This document shows positions 37,628 through 46,428 of a DNA stretch of 64,000 bases, piece after piece. This DNA comes from Micromonospora alfalfae. GTDB taxonomy: Bacteria > Actinomycetota > Actinomycetes > Mycobacteriales > Micromonosporaceae. The stretch covers positions 62,001 to 126,000 of the forward strand of contig NZ_JAKKFH010000032.1 of NCBI RefSeq assembly GCF_022230925.1. The letters run 5' to 3'. Each line of letters begins with the position of its first letter. The first letter of the stretch is position 1. The notes under the pieces were generated by a model. It did not search any database and was not told the DNA's origin. It worked only from the letters and a program-made list of their open reading frames with translations. A program made the position numbers and the translations under genes.

Positions 37628-39985
37628 GTGACCGAGCACGACCTCGATGTCCTCGACGAGATCCAGCGGCGGGTGCTCTGGCTCGCCACCCGGATCGTGG
37701 ACGCCGCCAACCATGACCGGGCCACCGGCGACGGTGTGAAGGTCGGCGGCCACCAGGCGTCCAGCGCCTCGCTGGTCACGGCGATGACAGCGCTCTGGTT
37801 CGCGCACCTGGACGCCGAGGACCGGGTCGCCGTGAAGCCGCACGCGTCACCGGTGTTCCACGCCATCCAGTACCTGCTCGGCAACCTGGACCGCTCCTAC
37901 CTGCCCCGGCTGCGGGCCCGTGGCGGTCTCCAGTCGTACCCGTCGCGCACCAAGGACCCGGACGCTGTGGACTTCTCCACCGGTTCGGTCGGCCTGGGCG
38001 CGGCGGCGCCGCTCTTCGCCGCCGCCACCCGGCGGTACGTCGACGCGCACTTCGGGGCCCGCCCGCACTCCCGGTTCGTGGCGTTGATCGGCGACGCCGA
38101 GCTGGACGAGGGAAACATCTGGGAGGCGGTCGCCGACCCGGCGACCACCGGGCTGGGCAACGTCATGTGGCTCGTCGACTTCAACCGCCAGTCGCTGGAC
38201 CGGGTGGTCCCCGGCATCCGGATCAACCAGTGGCGGGGCCAGTTCGAGGCGGCCGGCTGGCACGTCGTGGAGGTCAAGTACGGCCGTCGGCTCGCCGAGG
38301 CGTACGCCCGGCCGGGCGGTGAGGCGCTGCGCGACTGGATCGACGCGATGCCGAACGAGCAGTACCAGTCGCTGTTCGGGCTGGTCGGGCCGGCACTGCG
38401 CAAGCAGTTCCTGGACGGCGCTCCGGCCGGCATCGCCGAGCTGATCGCCGATGTCTCCGACGAGGAGCTGGGCCCGCTCGTCACCGACCTGGGCGGGCAC
38501 GACCTTCAGGCGATGCTTGACGCGTACGCCCAGTGCGACGCGGTCACCGACCGGCCCAGCGTCGTCTTCGCGTACACGGTGAAGGGTTGGGGGTTGCCCA
38601 TCGCCGGCAATCCGCGCAACCATTCCGCGCTGCTCAGCTCGGAGCAGGTCGACACGCTGCGCGCCGCGCAGGGGTTGACCGCCGAGACCGAGTGGGACCG
38701 CCTCGACCCGGCATCACCCGCCGGGATCCAGGCCGGCGCCCGCCGGGAGGCGCTGTCCCGCGCGCCGCGCGAGCGCGCGCTCGGGGTCACCGTCCCGGAG
38801 AGCACTGGAGTACGCGCAACCAAGCCGATCTCCACCCAGGAGGTCTTCGGTCGGGTGCTGGTGGACCTGGCGCGGGACCGGGAGGTGGGCCGCTATCTGG
38901 TCACCACCGCCCCGGACGTGGCCACCTCCACCAACCTGGCCGGGTTCATCAACAAGACCGGGGTGTTCGCCCCCACCGAGCAGCGTTCCTGGACCGAGGA
39001 CCGGATGCTGCGCTGGACGGAGAGCCCTGCCGGGCAGCACATCGAGCTGGGCATCTCGGAGATGAACCTGTTCCTGCTGCTCGGCCAGCTCGGGCTGTCC
39101 TGGGACCTGTCCGGGCAGCCGCTGCTGCCGGTGGGCACCGTCTACGACCCGTTCGTGCTGCGCGGCCTCGACGCGTTCCTGTACGGCACCTACTCCGGCT
39201 CCCGGTTCGTGGTTGCCGGCACCCCGTCCGGTATCACCCTCGCCCCGGAGGGCGGCGCCCACCAGTCCACGATCACCGCGTCGGTCGGCCTGGAGCTGCC
39301 CGGGGTGACGTTCGTCGAGCCGGCGTACGCGGCCACCCTCGACTGGCTTCTCTGCGACGCGCTCGGTCAGATCGCCGGTGGGTCGGCTCCGGCCGCGACG
39401 GCAGCACCCGCCGAGGACGGCGCGTACTACTTCCGGTTGAGCACCCGACCGCTGGATCAGGCGCCGTTCGAGGCGGCCCGGGCACGGCTCGGGGACGCGG
39501 TGCTGCGCCGGCAGGTCGTCGCCGGGGCGTACCGGCTGGTCGACGCGCACCAGGCGTACCCGCACCTGGTCGACGCCCCGGTGGTGCAGCTGGCCGCCTC
39601 CGGCGCGGTGCTGCCCGAGGTGCTGGCCGCGGCGGCGGAGCTGGCCGACGAGGGCGTCGCCGCGCACGTTGTCGACGTGACGAGTCTCGACCGGCTCTAC
39701 CGGGCCTGGCAGCGCACCCTTCGCCAGGGCGTACGGACGGCCACGGTGCCCAGCGTGCCGGGGGCGCTGCGGTCCGCGTTCGCCGATCGGGTGCCGGTGG
39801 TGACGGTGCACGACGCCGCGTCGCACGCGATGGCCTGGCTCGGTTCGGCGGTCGGCGCGCCGGCGGTGCCGCTCGGCGTGGACGAGTTCGGCCAGTCCGG
39901 CAGCGTCGCCGAGCTGTACGAACTGCACGACCTGCTGCCCGGCAGCATCGTCAACGCCGCGCTGGCCGCCATCGCGCTGCGCTGA
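37628..39985 (+). CDS. Pyruvate dehydrogenase E1-like / transketolase family protein
   Basis: Protein of 785 aa, about 100 residues shorter than AceE. The TPP/Mg motif is GDAELDEGNIWEAVADPATT then WLVDFNRQS; PHASPVFHAIQYLLG and GSVGLGAAAPLF line the active site. A pyrimidine-binding domain (ELGISEMNLFLLLGQLG) and a C-terminal transketolase domain follow. No E2 or lipoyl partner is adjacent. 2-Oxoacid dehydrogenase E1 or a transketolase-like role are both possible. GTG 37628 follows GGAG. Confidence 0.82.
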   Translation: MTEHDLDVLDEIQRRVLWLATRIVDAANHDRATGDGVKVGGHQASSASLVTAMTALWFAHLDAEDRVAVKPHASPVFHAIQYLLGNLDRSYLPRLRARGGLQSYPSRTKDPDAVDFSTGSVGLGAAAPLFAAATRRYVDAHFGARPHSRFVALIGDAELDEGNIWEAVADPATTGLGNVMWLVDFNRQSLDRVVPGIRINQWRGQFEAAGWHVVEVKYGRRLAEAYARPGGEALRDWIDAMPNEQYQSLFGLVGPALRKQFLDGAPAGIAELIADVSDEELGPLVTDLGGHDLQAMLDAYAQCDAVTDRPSVVFAYTVKGWGLPIAGNPRNHSALLSSEQVDTLRAAQGLTAETEWDRLDPASPAGIQAGARREALSRAPRERALGVTVPESTGVRATKPISTQEVFGRVLVDLARDREVGRYLVTTAPDVATSTNLAGFINKTGVFAPTEQRSWTEDRMLRWTESPAGQHIELGISEMNLFLLLGQLGLSWDLSGQPLLPVGTVYDPFVLRGLDAFLYGTYSGSRFVVAGTPSGITLAPEGGAHQSTITASVGLELPGVTFVEPAYAATLDWLLCDALGQIAGGSAPAATAAPAEDGAYYFRLSTRPLDQAPFEAARARLGDAVLRRQVVAGAYRLVDAHQAYPHLVDAPVVQLAASGAVLPEVLAAAAELADEGVAAHVVDVTSLDRLYRAWQRTLRQGVRTATVPSVPGALRSAFADRVPVVTVHDAASHAMAWLGSAVGAPAVPLGVDEFGQSGSVAELYELHDLLPGSIVNAALAAIALR

Positions 39986-39987
39986 GC

Positions 39988-40022
39988 CGTCGACCGCCCG
40001 CCGGTCCGCCGGCGGGCGTCGA
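39988..40022. terminator. Bidirectional terminator with bulge
   Basis: GTCGAC, a one-base bulge and GCCCGCCGG pair with CCGGCGGGC and GTCGAC around a TCCG loop, between two convergent genes. Confidence 0.8.
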
Positions 40023-40029
40023 CGTCGGC

Positions 40030-41634
40030 TCAGCCGGTCGGCGTGGGCGTGGGTGTGGCGGGGACACCGCCGCTCGGCGTCGGCGTCGGTGTGGCGGGGA
40101 CGCCGGCGCTCGGGTTCTCCACCAGGCGTCGTTCCAGGTTAACCTGGGCCTGCCCGGTGCCGCCGACGGTGATGGTGTCGTACGCCTGGAGCAGCTTCTG
40201 CTGGTCGAAGTAGAGGACGCTCATCGACAGCGGGGTGGGCTTCTCACCCTCCAGGCCGCGCAGCCCGGCGCCGCCGGTGGAGCCCTCCACCATCAGCGTG
40301 GTGCGCTGCTGCCCGGGCGCCTGCGGCAGCTCGGAGACCTGCCGGGAGTGGGTGTGCCCGGCCAGCACCAGCGGGCAGGTGCCGGCGAGCGGCCCGGCCG
40401 ACGCCGGGTCGTGCACGAGCGCGATGTCTACCGGTCGCGGTGAGCTGCGGACCGTCGCGGCGAGCTGGTTGCCGGCCGCGATCACCTGGTCGGCCACCTG
40501 TTGGGTCAACCCGCTGCCGGCCGGGGAGGTGTTCTTGTCCGGGGTGAAGCGCGGGTCGCCGATGCCGGCGATGGTCAGCCCGGCGACGGTGGTGGTCGTG
40601 TTGTTCAAGACGATCGCGTTCGGCTGACGGGCCACGGCGGCGGCTGTCTTGCCGGAGTCGTGGTTGCCCCGGATGAAGACGTACGGCTTCTTCAGCAGGC
40701 CGATCGAGGCCACGAAGGAGGCCTCCGGTTCGCTGCCCCAGTCGGTGATGTCCCCGGTGTCGATCACCACATCGATGCCGAACTGCTCCACCACCGTCCG
40801 GATCAGCTGCCAGCCGGTCGGGTTGAGGTGCATGTCGGAGACGTGCAGCACCCGGGTGGTGCCCGGGGTCGGCTCCAACAGCGGAAGCGCCGACACTGTG
40901 GTGTAGAGCTGGCTGACGTTGCCGACCAGGCGCTGCAACTGTTCCGCGTACTTCGTGTAGTCGTTGGCGATCCGTCGGGCGTCACCGACGATGGCCGGCG
41001 CGTTGACCAGCAGCCCCTCGTAGCGGGGTTCCTCGATGGCCTGTGGGCGAAGGGTCGCCGCCGCCGTGCCGAGGCTGCCGGCGGTGACCAGCAGCGCCAA
41101 CCCTCCCGCCCAGGCGGTCCGCCGAACGTTGCGGAAGATCAGCCCGGCCAGGATCAACGTGACGAGCACCGACGCGCCGAGGGTACGCAGGCCGAGGCGC
41201 ATCACCCCGGAGCGGACGTCCTCCACGGCGCTCTGACTGGCCCGGCTGATGCTGGCCGGGTCGTCGATCAACGCCTCGGTGCGCCCCTGGTCGAGGGCGC
41301 CCAGCCGGACGGTGAGATGGGTCGGCCCGTCGTGGCTGTCGAGCAGCAGCGCGCCGAGCGGCGGGATGTCGACGGTGGTGCCGCCGTCCCGGGCGGGGGA
41401 GATGCTGAGATTGGCCCGGAACGGGCCGATGTCGGTGCTCACCTGGCCGCCGGCCAGCACCCCGAGCACCGCCCCGGCCAGGGCCACGGCGAGGACGGCG
41501 ACGACCAGCCCGAGGCGGCGCAGTGGGCCGGCGGCGCCGACCCACCAAGCCGTCCGGCGCGGCCGATCGCCGCCGGTCACCGGGTCGTCCCGGTCATCGG
41601 CGTCGTCGTGCCGCTCGTCGCGTTGCCCGTCCAT
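40030..41634 (-). CDS. Membrane-anchored metallophosphoesterase
   Basis: Protein of 534 aa. The N-terminal 40 acidic/basic residues precede a membrane helix (LGLVVAVLAVALAGAVLGVL); an extracytoplasmic domain and two more helices (near residues 155-210) follow. The calcineurin-like domain has all metal motifs: HVSDMH, DTGDITDWG, RGNHDSG and GHTHSRQ. The C terminus is a PATPTPTPSGG-type repeat. The substrate is unknown (nucleotide or phospholipid). It is in a minus-strand run with a sugar dehydrogenase and a SpoIIE phosphatase. Confidence 0.88.
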   Translation of the reverse strand: MDGQRDERHDDADDRDDPVTGGDRPRRTAWWVGAAGPLRRLGLVVAVLAVALAGAVLGVLAGGQVSTDIGPFRANLSISPARDGGTTVDIPPLGALLLDSHDGPTHLTVRLGALDQGRTEALIDDPASISRASQSAVEDVRSGVMRLGLRTLGASVLVTLILAGLIFRNVRRTAWAGGLALLVTAGSLGTAAATLRPQAIEEPRYEGLLVNAPAIVGDARRIANDYTKYAEQLQRLVGNVSQLYTTVSALPLLEPTPGTTRVLHVSDMHLNPTGWQLIRTVVEQFGIDVVIDTGDITDWGSEPEASFVASIGLLKKPYVFIRGNHDSGKTAAAVARQPNAIVLNNTTTTVAGLTIAGIGDPRFTPDKNTSPAGSGLTQQVADQVIAAGNQLAATVRSSPRPVDIALVHDPASAGPLAGTCPLVLAGHTHSRQVSELPQAPGQQRTTLMVEGSTGGAGLRGLEGEKPTPLSMSVLYFDQQKLLQAYDTITVGGTGQAQVNLERRLVENPSAGVPATPTPTPSGGVPATPTPTPTG

Positions 41635-41694
41635 GCTGAAAGTCTGACCTGCCCGTCGGAGGATCTTGGCAAACCTGAACGGATGGTGACGCAG

Positions 41695-42867
41695 TCAGCT
41701 GCGTCCGCCGTCACCACCCGCGAAGACCACCCGCAGGAGCCGGTCGTCGTCGCCCGCCGGGTCGCCCCGGCCGTCGTGGTTGGAGGTGCTCACCCAGAGC
41801 GACCCGTCCGGTGCCGCGGCCACCGCACGCAGTCGACCGTAGCGGTTGGTGAGCAGCTCACTGGGCTGACCGAGCAGGGTGCCGGTGTCGGTCAGCTCCA
41901 TCACCCAGAGGCGCTTGCCGCGCAGGCAGCCGGTGACCAGCAGCCGGTCCGTGGCGGCCAGACCCGAGCAGGACGCGTCCGACGTCGCCCACTGCGCGAT
42001 CGGATCGGTGAACCGTTTGTCGCCGGCCTGGCCCTCGACCTCCGGCCAGCCGTAGTTGCCGCCCTTGGTGATCTGGTTGATCTCGTCCCAGGTGTTCTGG
42101 CCGAACTCGACGGCGTACATCCGCTTCGCGGCGTCCCAGGCGAAACCCTGCACGTTGCGGTGCCCCAGGGACCAGACCGGGGAGTTGGGGTACGGGTTGC
42201 CGGCGGCGGGCCTGCCGTCCGGGGTGATCCGGAGGATCTTGCCGCCGAGGCTCTTCACGTCCTGGGAGAGGGGGCGCTGCCCGGCGTCTCCGGTGCTGAC
42301 GTAGAGCTGCTTGTCCGGGCCGAAGCCCAGCCCGCCGCCGTTGTGCACATTGGCTTTGGGGATGCCGGTGAGGATCGGGGTGGGCTGCCCGCCGAGTTGC
42401 AGCCGGGCGACCCGGTTGTCCCGCTCGGTGGTGTAGTAGACGAACACCGTCCGGTCTCGGGCGTAGTCGGGGGAGACGGCGATGCCGAGCAGGCCACCCT
42501 CGCCCGCCGCCGCCACGTCCGGGACGGTCTGCACCGGGCGGACACGCAGCCCGTCCGGGCCGGACTCGGGGCCGACCTGGAGGATCCGGCCGTTGTCCCG
42601 TTCGGTGACCAACGCACCGCCGTCCGGCAGGAAAGCGATCGCCCACGGCACCCGCAGACCCTTGGCGAGCACTGTCGCCACCGCCTGCTGGCCGGCGCCG
42701 CCGGGGCTCGCCGACGCGGACGGGGTAGGCAGGTTGGGCGGTTCGCCGGCCGGGTCGGGCTCCGGCTCGCCGAAGCTGCAACCGGCCGTGAACAGCAGCG
42801 CCGCGCAGGACGCCGCGAGGGCCACCCGGAGGCGGCGGATGCGAGGGTACGGGGGACGGGCGTTCAC
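41695..42867 (-). CDS. PQQ-dependent sugar (glucose/sorbosone) dehydrogenase, lipoprotein
   Basis: Protein of 390 aa, six-bladed beta-propeller. Lipobox FTAGC with Cys30. Blades show WAIAFLPDGGALVTERD, GLLGIAVSPDYARDRTVFVYY, NVHNGGGLGFGPDKQLYVSTGD and WSLGHRNVQGFAWD, the family landmarks around the PQQ and calcium sites. GTG 42867 is the only start that gives a signal peptide. Whether it binds PQQ is not provable; many actinobacterial homologues act without known PQQ synthesis. Confidence 0.9.
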   Translation of the reverse strand: MNARPPYPRIRRLRVALAASCAALLFTAGCSFGEPEPDPAGEPPNLPTPSASASPGGAGQQAVATVLAKGLRVPWAIAFLPDGGALVTERDNGRILQVGPESGPDGLRVRPVQTVPDVAAAGEGGLLGIAVSPDYARDRTVFVYYTTERDNRVARLQLGGQPTPILTGIPKANVHNGGGLGFGPDKQLYVSTGDAGQRPLSQDVKSLGGKILRITPDGRPAAGNPYPNSPVWSLGHRNVQGFAWDAAKRMYAVEFGQNTWDEINQITKGGNYGWPEVEGQAGDKRFTDPIAQWATSDASCSGLAATDRLLVTGCLRGKRLWVMELTDTGTLLGQPSELLTNRYGRLRAVAAAPDGSLWVSTSNHDGRGDPAGDDDRLLRVVFAGGDGGRS

Positions 42868-42947
42868 CCGGCCCAGGGTAGCCCGCCGCGCGACCCGGCC
42901 GGGCCCGTCGAGATGCACCCGGTACCGATGGTCTCCGGTGGACCGGC

Positions 42948-44765
42948 TCAGCGGGCCCGTACGGCCAGCAGCGCGGTGTCGTCCTCGCGGTGCCGGATCG
43001 AGGCGAGCAGCAGGTCGCACAGGTCGTCGAGGGGCAGCGTGTCGGCGCCGGTGAGCCGGCCCACCAGCTCGGCCAACCCCTCGTCGATGGAGCGGTCCCG
43101 CCGTTCGATCAGCCCGTCGGTGTAGAGCAGCAGGGTGTCGCCGGTGGCCAGGCTTGTCGACCGACTGCTCCGCGGCGACGGGCGGGCCAGACCGAGCAGC
43201 GGCTCCGGCGTCGCCTCCAGGACCTCCACCGCCCCGCCGACCCGGACCACCAGGGCCGGCGGGTGCCCGGCGTTGGACCAGGTCACCTCGTGCACACCGG
43301 CGCGCTGCGGGCAGATCCGCACCAGCGTCGCGGTGGCGGCGATCGGCAGCCGCAGGCCACGGATGGCGCCATCCAGGTCGCTCATCAGGGACCCGACCGC
43401 GTCCGGCCGACCGAAGGCGTTGCCCCGCACCAGGTTGCGCAGTTGGCCCATGGTCGCCGCCGCCTCGATGTCGTGCCCGGCCACGTCCCCGATCGCCGCG
43501 ATCACGTCGCCGTCGGGCTGCACGAAGGCGTCGTACCAGTCGCCGCCCACCTCGACCCGGTCGGCCGCCGGCTGGTATCGGGCCGCCAGTTCCAGTTCCG
43601 CCACCACCGGTAGTCGGGGCAGCATGCTGTGTTGCAGGACCTCGGCGACGTGCCGCTGCTCGCCGTACATCGAGCTGTTGCCGACGGCCTGACCGGCCCG
43701 CCGGCCGATGTCGACGGCGGTGAGCAGGTCCCGGTCGTCGAACTGCTGACGTTGGCCGCCGTTGACGAGGGTGATCGCCCCCAGCACCGTGCCGCCGACG
43801 CCGCGCACCGGCACTGCCAGGTAGGAGGCGATGCCCAGCCGGCTGGCGATGAGCGCCATCTCCGGGTGGGTGGTGCCCCGGGTCACGTCTGCCAGGGACG
43901 CCACGCTGCCGAGCCGGGGCTGGCCGGTCCGGAGCACCGCACGGATGATCGACTCGGGGCTCAGCCCGGTGCGCAGCAGCTCGCCGAAGCGGTCGACGTC
44001 CGCCGTGCGGGCCGGGTCCCGGTGCACCGAGACCACCTCGCGGGGCAGGCCGGTCGGCCCGATCAGGGTGAGCAGGCACCAGTCGGCGAGCAGCGGCACC
44101 ATGGTGGCGGCGAGCCGGCGCAGCGCGGTGCCCACGTCCAGGGTGCCAGCGAGGGTCTCGCTGACCCCGGCCAGCAGTTCCAGCCGCTCGTGCGCCTGCA
44201 CGACCCGCCGCCGAGCCTCCTGTGCGCCGTCGAGCGCGATCCGCAGTCGCAGCTCCGACGAGCAGGCGGCGGCCAGGTCGGCGAGGGTCCGCAGCTGCGC
44301 GGCAGTCCAGGCGCGAGGTTTGCTGTCCATGGCGCAGAGCGAGCCGAGCACCCGGCCGGAGAGGTCGGTCAGCGGCATCCCGGCGTACGCGACCACGCCG
44401 AGGTCGTCGATGGCCAGGTTGTCCCGGACGCGGGGGTAGAGCCGGGCGTCCGGCAGCACCATCGGCACCTGGATGTCCACCACGTGCTGACAGAACGAGT
44501 GGCTCAGCGGGGTCTGCCGGCGCTGCGACCAGGGCTCCGGCAACCCGACAGCGCCCGGGAAGAACTGCCGGTCGGCGGAGACCAACGAGACCAGCGCGAC
44601 AGGCACGTCCAGCAGGTCGCTGACCAGCCGGGCGAACCTGTCGAACGCCTCGTCCGGGGCGGCGTCCAGCCCGGTGACGGCGAGCGAGCGCAATCGTTCT
44701 GGGTCGCCGAGCGCCATCGGTGGCGCGATCGGACGCCGGGGGGAGGCGGGGGAGCCGTCGGTCAT
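42948..44765 (-). CDS. GAF-GAF-SpoIIE (PP2C-type) phosphatase
   Basis: Protein of 605 aa, soluble. The first GAF domain (residues of about 28-165, with FCQHVVDIQVPMVLPDARLYPR) and the second (of about 195-355) are sensors. The SpoIIE phosphatase domain (of about 370-605) has GGDWYDAF, AIGDVAGHD, SNAGHPPALV, LLYTDGLIERRD and EDDTALL, with metal-binding Asp residues kept. It likely dephosphorylates an anti-sigma-factor antagonist; no partner is encoded here. Confidence 0.92.
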   Translation of the reverse strand: MTDGSPASPRRPIAPPMALGDPERLRSLAVTGLDAAPDEAFDRFARLVSDLLDVPVALVSLVSADRQFFPGAVGLPEPWSQRRQTPLSHSFCQHVVDIQVPMVLPDARLYPRVRDNLAIDDLGVVAYAGMPLTDLSGRVLGSLCAMDSKPRAWTAAQLRTLADLAAACSSELRLRIALDGAQEARRRVVQAHERLELLAGVSETLAGTLDVGTALRRLAATMVPLLADWCLLTLIGPTGLPREVVSVHRDPARTADVDRFGELLRTGLSPESIIRAVLRTGQPRLGSVASLADVTRGTTHPEMALIASRLGIASYLAVPVRGVGGTVLGAITLVNGGQRQQFDDRDLLTAVDIGRRAGQAVGNSSMYGEQRHVAEVLQHSMLPRLPVVAELELAARYQPAADRVEVGGDWYDAFVQPDGDVIAAIGDVAGHDIEAAATMGQLRNLVRGNAFGRPDAVGSLMSDLDGAIRGLRLPIAATATLVRICPQRAGVHEVTWSNAGHPPALVVRVGGAVEVLEATPEPLLGLARPSPRSSRSTSLATGDTLLLYTDGLIERRDRSIDEGLAELVGRLTGADTLPLDDLCDLLLASIRHREDDTALLAVRAR

Positions 44766-44949
44766 CGTGCACCTGTCTGCCAGGCGGAGGCGGACGGCCC
44801 TCCGACCCTTCCTTATACCTCGCCAGGGCCCGGGTCGAACCTCGGTGTGCTGAGTCTCGCCCGCCGCGGCCCTGTGCGCCAGCGCTCGGTATGCCGGTTC
44901 ACCGCCGTGCCCTCACCGGCTGCGGCGGCGGGGACTATCGTCAGCGGAC

Positions 44950-45876
44950 GTGAAGGTATGGATTCCGCACCCAGCCGGCGTGAACCTCCTGGGCGAGCTG
45001 CCCGCGGACGTGACGGTGGAGGTCTTCGAGCACACCGACCGGATGCCGTCCGAGGCGGCCGACGTCCGCTTCTGGGTGCCGCCGTTCCTGGGTGGCTCGG
45101 ACGCGACGGCGGTGCTGCGGGAGCTGCCCGACCTGGCGGTGGTGCAGTTGCTCTCCGCCGGAGCGGACGCCTGGGCCGGCCGGACACCGCCTGCTGTCAC
45201 GCTCTGCGATGCCCGGGGTGTGCACGACCCGTCCACCGCCGAGTGGGTGGTCACCGCGATCCTCACCCAGCTGCGGGCGTTTCCGGCGTTCGTCCGCGCG
45301 CAGGCCGAGCGGCGCTGGGCGTACGCGGGGAACGCCCCGACCGACGAGCTGACCGGTAAGCGGGTGCTCATCATCGGCGCCGGCTCGATCGGCACCGCGG
45401 TACGCGACCGGCTCGCCCCGTTCGACGTGAGTTTCACACTGGTCGCCAGGACGGCCCGCCCGGAGCAGGGGGTGCACGCCGTCGAGGAGCTGCCCCGGCT
45501 GCTGCCCGACGCGGACGTGGTGGTGGTGCTGGTGCCGCTCACCGACCAGACCCGTGGCCTGATCGACAAGGCGTTCCTGGCCGCGATGCCGAACGGGGCG
45601 CTGCTGGTGAACGCCGCCCGGGGCCCGGTGGCGGACACCGAGGCGCTCGTCGCCGAGCTGGGCACCGGTCGGATCATGGCGGCGTTGGACGTCACCGACC
45701 CGGAGCCGCTGCCCGCGGACTCGCCGCTGTGGGTCATGCCGAACGTGCTGCTCACCCCACACGTGGCTGGGTCGGTGCGCGGGTTGTTGCCCCGGGCCTA
45801 CCGGCTGGTGGGCGATCAGGTCCGTCGGTTCGCCGCCGGGCAACCTCTGATCAACACGGTGGTCGACGGCTACTGA
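44950..45876 (+). CDS. D-isomer specific 2-hydroxyacid dehydrogenase
   Basis: Protein of 308 aa, NAD(P)-dependent. Rossmann motif VLIIGAGSIGTAVRDRL, the catalytic Arg in NAARGPVAD, the DPEPLPADSPLW loop with the catalytic Glu, and His in LLTPHVAGS. The substrate (glyoxylate, hydroxypyruvate or another) cannot be decided. GTG 44950. Its 3' end overlaps the convergent PH-domain gene by 7 nt. Confidence 0.9.
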   Translation: MKVWIPHPAGVNLLGELPADVTVEVFEHTDRMPSEAADVRFWVPPFLGGSDATAVLRELPDLAVVQLLSAGADAWAGRTPPAVTLCDARGVHDPSTAEWVVTAILTQLRAFPAFVRAQAERRWAYAGNAPTDELTGKRVLIIGAGSIGTAVRDRLAPFDVSFTLVARTARPEQGVHAVEELPRLLPDADVVVVLVPLTDQTRGLIDKAFLAAMPNGALLVNAARGPVADTEALVAELGTGRIMAALDVTDPEPLPADSPLWVMPNVLLTPHVAGSVRGLLPRAYRLVGDQVRRFAAGQPLINTVVDGY

Positions 45877-46262
45877 CCGGGGGTCTCCGCCGGAGCGTCA
45901 GGCAGCTGCTGGCCGGTTGCCGCGACCAGTCGGGGCAGATCCGCCCCACGGACCGCCGGCAGGGTGACCTGGTGGCCGTCGTCGAGTCGGGCCACTGCGC
46001 GCCCGCGCTGGTCGGTGGTCAGCTCGACGACCTGGTCCCAGTCGATCCGACGCTGCCCGACCAGCGCCCGGATGCGTAGCTCCCGCGCGTCGGCGTCGGT
46101 GCCGGCCCGCCAGGCCCACACCGCGACGGCGAGCGGGACGAGCAGCACCGGCAGCAGGTAGTCCCGGGCGTTTGCCAGCGGCAGGGCGCCGACGAAGGCG
46201 ATGATCGCGGCCACCAGGATGGCTTGGTTGTACCGGAAGCGGACCGTGTCGGGCTTACTCAC
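45870..46262 (-). CDS. PH-domain small membrane protein
   Basis: Protein of 130 aa: two membrane helices (AILVAAIIAFVGALPLANA and LLPVLLVPLAVAVWAWRAG) and a bacterial PH-like domain (ELRIRALVGQRRIDWDQVVEL, then HQVTLPAVRGADLPRLV). Similar bPH6 proteins are common in actinobacteria; function unknown. GTG 46262 has GGAGG directly abutting it, an unusually short spacing, so the true start is not certain. Confidence 0.78.
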   Translation of the reverse strand: MSKPDTVRFRYNQAILVAAIIAFVGALPLANARDYLLPVLLVPLAVAVWAWRAGTDADARELRIRALVGQRRIDWDQVVELTTDQRGRAVARLDDGHQVTLPAVRGADLPRLVAATGQQLPDAPAETPGQ

Positions 46263-46428
46263 CCTCCGATGATCCCACTTCGTGTTGTTTCGGCTCGCGG
46301 CGGGCGGTGCCGGCGGCCTGCGGTACGCCGTACAGTGACACAGGTCGTTGTATCCCCTGAGTGACCGGCAAGTAACCAATTCGGCCGTCCATCGTTGCCA
46401 ATCGTGGGTAGCGGACTCGCAACGTCCG

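Noticed and set aside
46263..46428. Possible c-di-GMP riboswitch before the degenerate GGDEF-EAL gene
   Set aside because: I could not match the conserved GEMM tetraloop, receptor and junction bases; only the gene context suggested it.
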